Assembly: GCA_026214975.1 (NCBI GenBank)
Contig: CM047810.1
Span: 40,186,806-40,250,805 of the forward strand
Source: Gentiana macrophylla
Taxonomy: Eukaryota; Streptophyta; Magnoliopsida; Gentianales; Gentianaceae
Reading direction: 5' to 3'
DNA length: 64,000 bases
This document shows, piece by piece, positions 33,930 to 44,807 of the stretch. The notes under the pieces are model-generated. The model worked only from the letters and a program-made list of their open reading frames with translations, did no database searches and was not told the origin of the DNA. Position 1 is the stretch's first letter, and the number at the start of each line of letters is the position of its first letter. Both the position numbers and the translations under genes were made by a program.

Positions 33930-35444
33930 CTATTCTTCATCGGTCTCGGAGTCACGCCTCTCCGCTCCAAACCCCTGTTGAGCGCCGACGTCGTCACCAA
34001 AAAAGTCATCCGTGTCCATTGCCAAATCTGACCCTAAAGTAGCCGCCAAACCAAAATTGTCGAAACCACCGCCACTCGAGCTAGCACCTCCAAAAGCACC
34101 ACCACTCGAACCTCCAACACCCCCAAAGACAGCCCCACTAGACTGACCACCTTGGTTAGGTTCCTCACCCTCAGAAGGTTGGTCAAAATCCTCAAAACTC
34201 TGATGGGAAAAGGGGGGAACAAACTCTTGAACAAAAGAGGGATATTGATACGGAGTCTGAGAAACATTAGGGAGGTGTGAGGTTGCAAAGTTATTCTGTT
34301 TGGCAAGTTCATCACTGATGGTGCGCAAGGACAACATGGCTAGGCGGTTGTCATTGAACCAATCATGTTGTGCTCCTAGGGCGGCATAGGTGACTCGTTC
34401 AAGAGTAGAACGGGCGGCCCTAGTTGGTTGTAGGGGTGGTTGAGGTTGATGTTGGACTCCATGCCTCGCTAAGTTGGACTTTTCGACTATGGGTGGAAAA
34501 TTCCTACGGATCAACACGTCACCGGGCAAATGCTCCAACCCCAAAGAAATAGCCATATCCGTGATTAAACGAGGGAAAATCATGTTGGGAGTTTGCTTCC
34601 TAATATAAGAGGAAAGCTTATCCCTAATGATCCGTGCCGCGTCAACCGGAATACCGTTAAGGATAGCATAAACAATCTTGAGAGTCTTAGCACTAATTGT
34701 GGTGGATTGAGAGGTGGGATAGAGACGGTTTGTGACAAATTTCACCACAAGCTTCTCCGGTGGATTCCAGTCTTTGGTGTTAATGGAATGTCTCGGGTCG
34801 GTTTGACTCGGAATCCACGGACAGTTAGGACAAACGGCCTCTCTCACCATCTCGAGAACATCTACCGGGGGTTGTCCGGAGGAAAGCCTAACGAAGACCT
34901 GAGTGCACTCATCAACAAAGGGAACACTCGGAAGGCAGAAGTGACGAGCTATTCCCTCATGAATGATATTTAATCTCTGACCCCTCAAAAGAATGTAATT
35001 CGCAGTCGCCCCTACGGCCTTAGCATTGGAAAAGAATTCCCTAACCATTGACAAATTTATCGGTTCGTCCTTAACGGTTAGAAGATTCCCCCACCCTCTG
35101 TTTTGCATGCCAAGCTAGAAAGTTTCACTCACCTCACCCCTATTGATCTCTCGCTCAATCAGCGTTGTTTTGGACCTAAATTTGCCATTAAAAAAATCTA
35201 GGGCTTTGTCATCTATGAAACGGTTTATTTCGTCTCGGTTACGAGGCTGCCTAGGTTGGTCGGCCCTTTGCTCTCCTGTAGGGTTGTTCTCAGGCAAAAC
35301 AACAATTGCAATAGGTTCAGCCTCACTGGCCGGTGCAGCCCCACCGCGGCTGCCACCGCCTCTCTTCCTACCACCACCACTACTACTACCCCTCCTACCA
35401 CCCGGCACATACGGAGTCTTTCTTTTCGTATTAGCACCAGTCAT
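33930..35444 (-). pseudogene. Element P ORF, plant-transposon-protein type, one in-frame TAG
   Basis: A single long reading frame of about 504 codons starts at MTGANTKRKTPYVPGG (35444); a longer hydrophobic upstream extension is less likely to be used. Order: a Gly/Arg-rich basic N-terminus (about residues 10-45), an FIDDKALDFFNGKF segment, one TAG stop (35117-35115), then a globular part with VREFFSNAKAVGATANYILLRG, the FCLPSVP block and YAILNGIPVDAARIIRDKLSSYI. It ends with a Gly/Ser/Phe-rich acidic tail (GGVGGSSGGAFGG; DTDDFFGDD). The middle resembles the family annotated as putative plant transposon protein in Athila-like elements; its role is unknown to me. Apart from the TAG the frame is open. 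Confidence 0.65.
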
Positions 35445-35892
35445 CGTTCTAAACAAAAACAACACCCAAATTCCAAAACAACACACAAAAACAAATATAA
35501 ACAAGTGCCCCTTAAAGATTAAAAACAAATTAAAAGACACACAAATTTTTTTCTAAGTTAATCTAAAAGGGTTGAATTGGGTTTACAAAACATAAAGGAA
35601 ACAAGGAAGCCACTCTTACCCAAAATCTATGCTCGCCGGAGTTGAATGAAGGCCACCGGATTTTTTTTTTGACAAAAAGCTTCAAAATTTCGCCCCAACT
35701 TGCTTGGAATTGAGTGGGTTTGGTGATTTGTAAAAGGAGTTGAAAATAGGTGAGGATTAGAGGTGATTTGGTGGAAGAAAAAAGGATTTTTGTGTTGAAT
35801 TGTGATGAATCGGGTAGAAGGGAAGGAGAAAAAACGGGGAAGGGGGCTGCTTAGGTTAATGCGTGTAAGAAAACTGGTTTTATTTTTTTAAA
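35445..35892 (-). other. Element P leader region
   Basis: No coding potential is accepted here, because opposite-strand ORFs are low-complexity shadows. The sequence does not match the R-U5 part of the other P LTR, and no tRNA-Asp primer site is visible. A deletion or replacement must have removed them. Confidence 0.4.
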
Positions 35893-37816
35893 GGCCCGTA
35901 GGCGTGCGCCTAGGGAAATTTAGGCGCACGCCTGACTACTTTTAAGGGTGATTTTATACGTTTTATAAGGATATATTTTATATCAATTCTCTCCATATTC
36001 GTATGTTTCTCATAGAAATCGAGCTTTATAATGAAATATTGAGCAAATGAGTTTTAAAAGTATTAAAGTGCAAAATCGGGTTAATTATGTGATTTTAGTG
36101 GATAAATGTCTTTAGATGTAAGATGTTACATTTTGCATGTTTTTATCATGATGTAGGCACGCTTGCATGAAGTGAAAGGAGCTTAAAAGATGTTCAAATG
36201 ATGATTTGCATCGAAGGAAAGAGATAGAGATGAATTTGGAAGAAAAAGAGCTGAACGCGCGTCCAAGTCCCGTCCAGAGTGGACTGGCGTCCAGAATATT
36301 GGACTGGCGTCCAAGAGGAAAAAGTTGAACAGAGAGTTTGGACGCTGAAGCAAACGGGCGTCCATCTGCGTCCAAAGAGAATGAACGAGCGTCCAGAGAA
36401 GAGAACGGGCGTCCACGGCCGACTTAAGCAGCAGCCGCCTTACTTTTCTATAAATAGCAGCGCGATTTCAACCCTAAAACACACATTATTCGATCTCATT
36501 GATACACCATCATAAGAGGCAACCTAAGGCCCTGACCCGCTTTGGGGAAGGTGGTGTGGTTTAGATTAGGTTTTTATTTTGCTTTTGCTTTCTTTCTTTG
36601 CGATGTACTCCATGCTTGAAATTTGAAATTGTTCGAACAGTTTGAATCCTTTTCTTGTGTTTTATCTACTTTTATTTAAGTTTGTTTTATGATTTTATCT
36701 CAAAGTTGTATCTTTCCTATGCGATTATTTGTTATGCAACGTATATCGGAAGATGGTTGCTTATCGATGTTTGATTTTGATGGAAGTCATGTTAGACTTA
36801 GATCACCATAGGAAAGATTGGATTTTTAACCTTGACATAACGGAAGTTGATAGGTTGATTATCTAGGTTGCTAGATTTGAATAAATCTTACACCTTGTTT
36901 TGATTGATAGAGGCTAATTATCTACGGAAGTAGGATTCATACTTTTGATTAGGTGAACCACATCTTTAGTTAATCATCACAAGATAACCTTAGATAGAGA
37001 TAGAGGGTTTGAAGGATTGGATGATTTTGTTTGTTCATTGTTAATCTCCATGTTCATCTTCTTGTTTATTTCCTTCTATAGTTAGTCGTTTAGATTTAGT
37101 TTTTATCGCTTTTATCCTCCTGGCTTTGGGTGACAATCCTCTGTCATTCGATCTATTTTTCGCTTTTAGTTTTCGTTTTAGTAGTAACAACCTTAGGAAA
37201 ATTAATGAACTAGATACCCCGATTCCCTGTGACCGACTCCGGTATTAATCGCTATACTACGATCCCTATACTTGGGGAATACCAGATTTATAAATTTTAT
37301 TACTTGTTTGTTTTGTTAGATAAAATCCGTGACAACTACATTTACAAAATATCCTGAGATGTGAGATCCTTGCTAGCGCGCGCGCTAGCTTTCTTAAGCG
37401 CGCGCTAGGTTTTGATGATTCTAGAATTCACGTACTGAAACATTGGCCTGTTTTCAGGGTCTTAGGCGTGCGCCTAAGGAATTCTAGGCGCACGCCTAGA
37501 ATGTAATTTCCCCAAAGTGAGCCTTTTTGCATCCCGAAGCTACGTGTCATGTTTTCCGGGCATTCTCGAGTACCTAGTTCCTGAAAAACATCAAAGTACA
37601 TGCCAAATGTAACCCCTACGGGACACTAGGGTGACCGAGAATGAATGAAAAACACAGAAAAAGGCCGAGATTCACGGATTATGTACCCGAGCCCCGGAAT
37701 GAGCAAAATGGTGTAAAATGCACCAAAACTTAGCCAAAAAATTCCTGGAATAGCACAAAACGAGTCGTAACAGGGCACAAAATAAGTAGAAAACAGAGTC
37801 GAGTTGACTCCCATCA
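35893..37816 (-). mobile_element. Element P 5' LTR remnant (U3 part), split by a solo LTR
   Basis: 37816-37335 and 35939 to about 35893 together match about 500 bp of the 3' LTR (32249 to about 31748), including the palindrome cluster. Palindromes here have different sequence but still pair: CTTAGGCGTGCGCCTAAG at 37461-37478 and ATTCTAGGCG...CGCCTAGAAT at 37481-37502. Similarity stops near 35893. Confidence 0.7.
35940..37334 (+). mobile_element. Solo LTR related to family Y, inside element P
   Basis: 1395 bp from TTTTAAGGGTGATTTTATACG to AAAATCCGTGACA with a perfect ACTAC duplication (35935-35939, 37335-37339). Start, end and several internal blocks resemble the family Y LTR (TGTTTAGGGTCAATTTATACG...AAATCTCCGCAACA). 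The initial TG has been lost by mutation. TATA-type TTCTATAAATAG is at 36446-36457. GGGCGTCCA/GACGCC-type repeats lie just upstream (36257-36418). Confidence 0.85.
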
Positions 37817-37821
37817 CATGT

Positions 37822-38801
37822 TCTGAGTCTCAGTTCGGAATAAACGAGGTTTTTTCCTTGATAGCTGACATGTGAGTTTTGTAGTTTTAACTCTTTGGTT
37901 TTCCTTGTCATTGGTTGTATGAAATAACGTGGCTTAATTTGTTTTTGGATATTCTATATCTAATTACTGCCACGCTATTTTATAACTTCTATTGACAAGT
38001 TATTAATGGTTTCGTGGAGTTTCTGTTTGGTTTGCTTAAACAGATTTTCGTTTGCTTCTCCACGACGTGCTTGGACTACTACTATATTCTACATTTACTT
38101 GAGATCCGTTTCCAGAGCTAAGTCTTTTTCTTAAATTCTCTTTTTTCTTTGTCATTGGGGACAATGCCAAGTTTAAGTGGGGGGTAGGAGATTTAGCTAT
38201 GATGTGTTATAATTGAACAATTGAATGAAACGGTGAAAAATGAAAAAATTGAACAAATGCCAAATTAAGTATCTCGTACCCTTAGAATTGTGAGTTCTTA
38301 AACATGGAATTGATAGGAAAGGAACCAAGTTGCATGAGTACGTGATCATTTTATACTTATGTGAATGTAAATTTAAGGATATTCATGCCGACTATTGCAA
38401 GTAGTTGTTTATTATTCGATTACTCAATTTGAATCGACGAATACCGCACGAATTATAATAACTGAAAGAATTGTGTGTACATTGCGTAGATGATTGGTTA
38501 TGTAAACTTAGTGTCGATATTTATCTGCTGATGTATTCTTATCTTCTGGCCATTAAAGCGGAGTAATAAGCTTGAGAATTATCTGTGTTTTAACAATGCG
38601 TTAAACACTGGGCTTGTAGTAACATTACCAAAGTAGCCCCGAGCATGTGGTAATATTCAATGCTATTGACTAATCCGTGAGAGGGGGATTCTTGCAATGC
38701 ATACTTTACTTTTAAAGCAAGTTTCTTTCTTGAGAGGTGTTAATACTTGAAATTATGAAAATGCGAAGAAATTCAATTTTTTAAGAGGCTTTGAGTATTT
38801 C
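37822..38801 (+). other. Element G 3' non-coding region, first part
   Basis: Non-coding. It contains CATTGGGGACAATGCCAAG followed by TTTAAGTGGGGGGTAGG (38153-38188), almost a duplicate of the true polypurine-tract context at 41051-41085. Confidence 0.6.
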
Positions 38802-40738
38802 TGTTGAAATAGTGTCCTAAACCCAATCGGGTTGGACCGGATCCGACCGGGTCGGATCATTTCTACTTTTTCTTTATGTTTATACACATATTAAATGGCT
38901 TTTCTGTTGTCATATATATGTTCTTTTAAAGAACCAATTTTGAATTGTTATATGATAACGTCCTTAGTATTAAACTGTGGTAGAGAAACCATGATAGGCG
39001 ATTATGGTTGATGAGATCTCTAATCACTTTAATAAGTTTGATACTTAAATGTCTCTAGGCTGATGTACTATTAAACAGGGCATTGATAGTATAAACAGAC
39101 TATCACGTATTAGATGTCTTCTATTTTTAGGGCAGAGATAGATCTCGTCTATCGAAGTGTAGAGACACTTGGATTGTACGTGGACGTGTATTAGAGAATG
39201 CGTACGTTAGACTGACCCACTTACACGGATAAGTGTCACACTATATGACGGTTGTGTAATTATCCTTAAGACCGAGTCTTCATGGCATCACAGTGTGGAT
39301 TGTCATGCTTTGACACTATTGAGGTTTCCCCTAACCACGGGGCGATCATACGGTAGTGATTGGGTGTGATACTGAAGCATGCGGATTATACATGATTGGT
39401 CGTCCGGGAATTGCGTATCCTATGATTGGGATCGAATATCCGAAATGGCCTTCTTATAAGGAATGTCTAGCTCTCGTGAATCTTTGCAAAGTGGGAGTAA
39501 ATGAGTTACTTCGAGAGAGCATGATATCCAGATTATAAGATACGGTCGTTAATGTTTGACACTCGACGTACGACCGTATGGATATTATTACAGCGATAGG
39601 ATTGTAAGTTACACGGTAACTGTTTCACATGAAAGGTAGTAGTCATTGCATTTGACTCTTCCGATGATTGGGGGTCACGGTGTGTTGCTAGACGCTATCC
39701 CGTGATCGTTAGGTATGAAGGGCATTTTCGTAATTTGCACTTTGTGTCTACGGCCAACATATTCGGAAGCCTATCGGGTCACACACATAAGAACATCTAG
39801 CCGGATTAAAATGTGGTTATAATTGATAAGTAAATAAGGAAAGTTTATCTCGAGACTATAAAGGTTATAGTGGTAAATTAATATGATGGTGTTTATTTAT
39901 TATGAATAAGTAAAATACAAGATATTAATTATATTAATTAAAAGAATATTCCGGATGCCAACTTATTGGCTAAAGGTGGCGCAATATTGAAGTGTATAAG
40001 ATACACTTGGATTGTGCAATTTAACTAATAAGATTATATAGATATATATGGACATGCGTGACATGCATTTGCATGTGCACATATGAGACTACAATTTGTA
40101 GTAAATATATATGGATTTATATTTGTAAAATATATTTGTGATATATATACATGTGTAAATTGATTTATGGTAATGAGATAAATATTGTCAATATAAGATA
40201 TTGACAATATCTTGAAAATATTCAATACAAGATATTGACAATATCCTAAATTTATTTAATATAAGATATTATAATAAATGAGATAAATCAATCAAATATA
40301 TTTTCCTTATTTTATTGAAAAAATGTTTTCTTCTCCTCCACTCTTATAGATGGCGCCATATACACTATAAATATAGTGTGGGTGTCAAACTCTTTTGTAC
40401 ATCACAATTCCAAGAACTAATAGTTATTGTGTAGAACAGAGAGCATCCTATAAAGAGTTGGAGATAGGGGAAAAGGGCCGGTCTAGCAACCGGAGTTTTC
40501 CAATAGTAATCCATGATGGGATTCCGGCGGGCCGTTCGTGTGGACTAGCGGAGGCCGAACACTTGGGCGGCTTTATGCAGAACTACTCTCCTTAGACGGT
40601 CAAAGCGTCGATCTTTTAGATCAACCAAGGTAACCACCGTCTACTGCTTATTTGTTTATTGCTTAAACGAAGTCGATATTGGGTAAAAGGAAATCAAAAT
40701 TTTGAATTACGCTGCGTTCCCGAGTAGATTTCCTAACA
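38802..40738 (+). mobile_element. Family X solo LTR, copy D, inside element G
   Basis: 1937 bp, TGTTGAAATAG...CCTAACA, with a perfect ATTTC duplication (38797-38801, 40739-40743). Family hairpin arms are at 39540-39549 and 39570-39579. It has no internal domain. Confidence 0.92.
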
Positions 40739-41071
40739 ATTTCTCGGTCTCCGAGTCCAAAAACCTTCTGGATAACGCTCTTGCTTATTCAACCATGTCT
40801 TTACCCATTGTGAGGCTTAAGAAGTGGGAATGCTGATGTTGGTAGGTTAAGACTGTGAAGTTAGCATAAACTTTAATCTTGCCATGAATATATAAAACTG
40901 AATGCACATGCACACATCACTTCGATTCATAGCGAGTAGTGAATAATGGATACCTTATGAGCATGAATGGTATGAGTTGACTCGAGTTTCTTGCGTAAGT
41001 ATGATTTGACCATGGAAAATGTTGTCTTGGGGAATGACTTATTGATGCTTTGTTCGGGACGATCAAAGTCT

Positions 41072-41085
41072 AAGTGGGGGGTAGT
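41072..41085 (+). promoter_or_regulatory. Element G polypurine tract
   Basis: AAGTGGGGGGTAGT abuts the 3' LTR start TGATGGCGG at 41086. Confidence 0.85.
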
Positions 41086-41148
41086 TGATGGCGGTCGAAT
41101 TATACCTAGTAAAGTCATCAATATTATCCTTAAATCGAGCTTAATTAT
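41086..41148 (+). mobile_element. Element G 3' LTR, first part
   Basis: The first 63 bp of the LTR, matching 25885-25947, are cut off by the Y array. The rest resumes after 50998. Confidence 0.9.
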
Positions 41149-42180
41149 TGTTTAGGGTCAATTTATACGATTTATTACGATATATTTTACGTCAATATTC
41201 CCCATATATGGATTATTTTCATAGATATTGAGCCGTATAGTTAAATATTGAGTGAATGGTGATTTAAAGAGTTAAATATGAAAACGTATCAATTTATACG
41301 ATTATTTGATTGTTTTATATGGTTTTGGATATTGTTACGTTTTTGTGGTGTTTGGATGCAATGTAGATACATGTTTTTGACTTGGAAGAGGATAAAGATG
41401 GAGATAAAGCTTGGAATGAAGCTTTCAAGCAGCCGAACTTCCGACGCAGTTCTTGATATGATATAAAGTGATTTGACTCTCGACCTCAAGAGAAGATTTG
41501 TAGGGATTGAAGAGAGGATTCTACAGGATTTTGAATCACTTCATTCCGACTTACGAGGCCCGAGATATGAGCGTTACAAGTTTGGATGCTGTTGCTAAAC
41601 TACTGGAAAATGTCGTAATATACTCGGGATACGACGGGCTAGTCAAAAAGGCGTTTTCTGAAGAAGAGTCCTTAATGAAAGTTGTAGAGTTTTCCGAGAG
41701 CTTAATTATGACATTCGGATCATAATTTTTGAATTCACTACGGAAGTAGGCTTTCATATCTTGAGAGATAAGTTCACTAAGAGATTAGGGATTTGTGTCT
41801 CGTGAAAGGGTGAAACCACAAATCGAATTAGAATCATGAGATTAACTAGAATTGAAATCACTTAGGTTTGTACTTTGGTTGTTCCCATGTTTCCTTAGAT
41901 TAGTTTGTTAATTTTGTTCTTAGGTTAGATTTATTTTGATTGTTCTTTTATGGTTTTTCTGTTTTTATGTTTTGTCGTTCGTTTATTTGTTTTTGTTGAG
42001 TAGCAATTGGGAGGATTACTAGGATTAGATTCTACATACCTTTTCCCTGTGGATCGATACCTGAACTTACCCTACTTTACTAGCAACAACCCGATGTTTT
42101 GGTCGGTTAGGAGTTAGTTTGCATGGTAGTTAGGTTTTATAAATTTCTTTTGTTTTTATTGATGCAAAATCTCCGCAACA
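41149..42180 (+). mobile_element. Family Y LTR 1, internally deleted
   Basis: 1032 bp. Compared with LTR 2 it lacks about 748 bp (the equivalent of about 45390-46138), including the TATA box. The junction shows a TTG microhomology. Confidence 0.9.
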
Positions 42181-44807
42181 AAAGTGGCGCCGTTTCCGGG
42201 GAATAGGTGTCATGTTGAATCTGATCTTGTTATTTCTCGATTTTGTTACGTTTATTTTTCGTTTTAATAAAAGTAGCGTTTACCAAATTGAGAGTTTTTA
42301 TTTTGTCGTGTTTCGATAACCATTGGGTTAAGAATGTGCAAAAGTTTTTTACTCAATTTGTTTTACGTGAATCATGTGTTTATGTGTTATCTAATCTAAC
42401 CCCTGTGCTGAAATTTGTCTGTGGCTGCGGTGTCTGTGCTGTGATGTTTTGAATTATGAGTTTCTAGGGTTTGCTGTGTTATTTTCCTGCGTTTTCTGTG
42501 CGTATTTGTTGTTGGACGAGCGTCTGTTTGTTGGACGCCCGTCCAGTTCATAATCTGCAGGGGGACGAGCGTTTGGTTTACTGAACGCCCGTCCAGGGCT
42601 GAAATTCCCAGTGAACGCCCGTTTGACTGGATGAACGCCCGTCCGGTCTGAAGGAATGCAATCCAGGTTCTGAATTTCTCTTGATTTGGTTTTTAATGCT
42701 TTTATTTAGTATGGATTGCTGTCATTAGAGCTTCTGTGGCTGTTTATGTTTACATAGATGTCCTGAACTTATAAGTTTTTACCTTTCCATCTATGAATCC
42801 ATGTTAAATAACTGATTAATTTTCATAGGCATGATTCATCTATGCAAGTTATAGTTACTGTCGGTTCTCGTAAGCTATAATCGTTCTTATAGTTAATTAG
42901 TAGCTAATGTCGGTTCCCCGTATGCTACATACCGCTCCGATGAATCTTTTAAGCTTTTAAGACTTACGTGCTTCCTTTGTTTTTATAGTTCATATGGGTA
43001 GCTATCGCCGGTTTTCCGTATGCTACGCCCTTTCTCCATATGAGTTATACTGTTTAGATAGATGATCGTTGGTTTCCATAAGTCTATCACTTTCGATAAG
43101 TCTTAAGGCGCGTCGGCACTAGTGACAGCACTGTCGTTTATCGTAACCTGTCATTATGTGGTAGACGTTTATATATATGTCGTGTTGCATATAGTGGGCT
43201 AGTTTTCTTTCTTTTATTTTCTTTTATTTTTTTGCATATCATATAGGTGCATATCATTTAGTTGCATGTCATCTAGTTGCATTGTTTTTCTATTTTTCCT
43301 TTATTTTTCTTGAGTGTAGTTAACTGTCGGTTTCCGTAATACTACCTCGTTTTTATTTTATTTTTAAGATTTTTCACGTAGATTGCATTGTAATGCATTT
43401 TCATATAGTTGCACCTAGCCTACTATTTTGTAATATTTCATGTATATTTTCCATCTTTATTTGAGCTTAATTTGAAAAATCTCTATAACCTTTCTTTTCC
43501 TGTGCTTTATATGTTATCTTCCCCCTATCCCCGAGGTATTTCATGTTTGTCAAGTGTGCAGGATAGATTCGATAGCGTTTGTGACCTTTAGATGATATCA
43601 GTTTTCCGGTGGATGGTCCACATTTTCATCGAGTTAAAATCGGGCATTTACGGATTTGGACGGTGACACTTCCAGAAGCGCCACTTTCAAATCCAATCAC
43701 CTAAGTACTTTACCTTTTATTTATTTTCTCGCATAACTTGAGGACAAGTTGCAATCTAAGTGTGGGGAAGGGATAGATGATTTATGTATCTACTTTCATT
43801 TGCTCATATTAGTTATAATTTTCTATGAAAAGTGCTAAATTTTCAAAAAAATTTTGTTTAGTCCTGAGTAACATTTCACTGGCATGCTAGTTTTATAATC
43901 TGGCACCTTTAGTTGTTATCAGTAGTCATATCATGTTCTAAGAATAGGTTTAGTAATTCGATACTCACTTGAACTTCATTTCACGAACCTATTAGATGAA
44001 GAGCCAAATATAGAATAGTTTCCGGTTAGTTAAAGGAAAGTTAATTCTTGATCTGAGATAACACTTATTTAGCATTAATGAAAGTTAAGAACTTGTGCTA
44101 TACTCACAGTTAGAATCTCAAAGTACCTTAGTGTTCTTGAGAACTTTGAGAGTCTTGAATGTGTTAGAAATATATTTGACCGCGAGTTTCCGAAGAGTTT
44201 GAAAAATATATATATATCTATAAATAATAAATGAATAAAATTTCTTTGCGGGAATTTTGTTTGTATTTATCACCTCGAGTCCATTTGGATACTGCCCCAA
44301 TTGGGGAGTGTGGTTTACCTTGGACAAGATGGGTTTGAGGGATCTCGGGGTATTTCGCTCTAATGTAGGGAGAGTGTTATACTTTTGAGACGCGACGATA
44401 GGAATAATAAAATATAAAATATACGCTTTTTGGAACTCTAAGTCAAGTTGATCTAAACCCAGTAGAGACCCGAGAGGCATTTTCTTGGCACTAAGTAAAG
44501 GAATTTAATTGTGAGTTGGTTACTATGTTCTTGGTAATTAGTTTTTGTTAGGTAAGTGCTGTAGATAGAATGAAGTTTTCGTTTATTTAACCGGATAACT
44601 GTTAGTGCTTGATGTATTATATCGAGAGAGGATCGGTGGAAGTTTAGTAGGTTCTGCACACACATCACCGAGTGAGGTCGATTTGCTGAATATATACTAG
44701 CTTGTCATGATTTTGACTATATCTCGTGTCAGGTTATGTGGATTCTTGATGGTATGTTCTTGTTTTGTTTTACTCGGGGACGAGCAAAAGTTTAAGTGTG
44801 GGGGTGT
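42181..44807 (+). other. Family Y internal domain 1
   Basis: Primer site TGGCGCCGTTTCCGGGGA (42185-42202), one mismatch to the tRNA-Asp complement. GAACGCCCGTCC-type repeats lie at 42515-42645. The five-hairpin array is at 42849-43345. An internal polypurine-like signature CTTGAGGACAAG...CTAAGTGTGGGG sits at 43737-43772. The true polypurine tract context is at 44774-44807. No ORF has a recognisable domain; the short frames here are shadows. Confidence 0.8.
42849..43345 (+). ncRNA. Five-hairpin array in Y internal domain 1 (candidate structured RNA)
   Basis: Hairpins are at 42849-42880, 42900-42928, 42991-43042, 43057-43088 and 43316-43345. All share a loop close to TGTCGGTTTCC followed by GTA or ATA. 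Outer stems differ but pair: TTATAG/CTATAA, GTAGC/GCTAC, GTAGC/GCTAC (with an extra outer CATATGG/CCATATG), GATAGA/TCTATC and GTAGT/ACTAC. A single unpaired base lies at the same 3' position in most. This is inferred to be a cis-acting RNA structure; expression is not known. Confidence 0.55.

Larger units (their letters stand above)
30713..37816 (-). mobile_element. Element P: reversed one-ORF LTR element, inserted in G
   Basis: Bounded by TGATGGCC (30713) and CCCATCA (37816) with a perfect CATGT duplication (30708-30712, 37817-37821). In its own sense it has a 5' LTR remnant (37816-37335 and 35939 to about 35893), a leader, one long ORF (35444-33930), about 1.7 kb of 3' non-coding sequence, a polypurine tract and a 3' LTR (32249-30713). 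There is no gag, protease, RT or integrase, so it is non-autonomous. Its 3' non-coding blocks are shared with Z, and it is likely mobilised by Athila-like partners. No primer site was found, because the R-U5 part of the 5' LTR is missing. Confidence 0.85.

Noticed and set aside
35115..35556. Overlapping open frames on the plus strand opposite the P ORF (proline, leucine and threonine-rich)
   Set aside because: They are low-complexity complements of the Gly/Arg-rich minus-strand coding sequence.
41278..41489. Identical small ORFs on both strands repeated at 41278, 44937 and 49346
   Set aside because: They lie inside the three Y LTR copies, so identity reflects copy age and not coding constraint. 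They have no domain and mirror each other on opposite strands.
42849..43345. Spaced repeats that might suggest a CRISPR array or tRNA cluster
   Set aside because: Spacing is irregular, the organism is a plant, repeats are hairpins with different stems, and no tRNA A/B box or cloverleaf is present.
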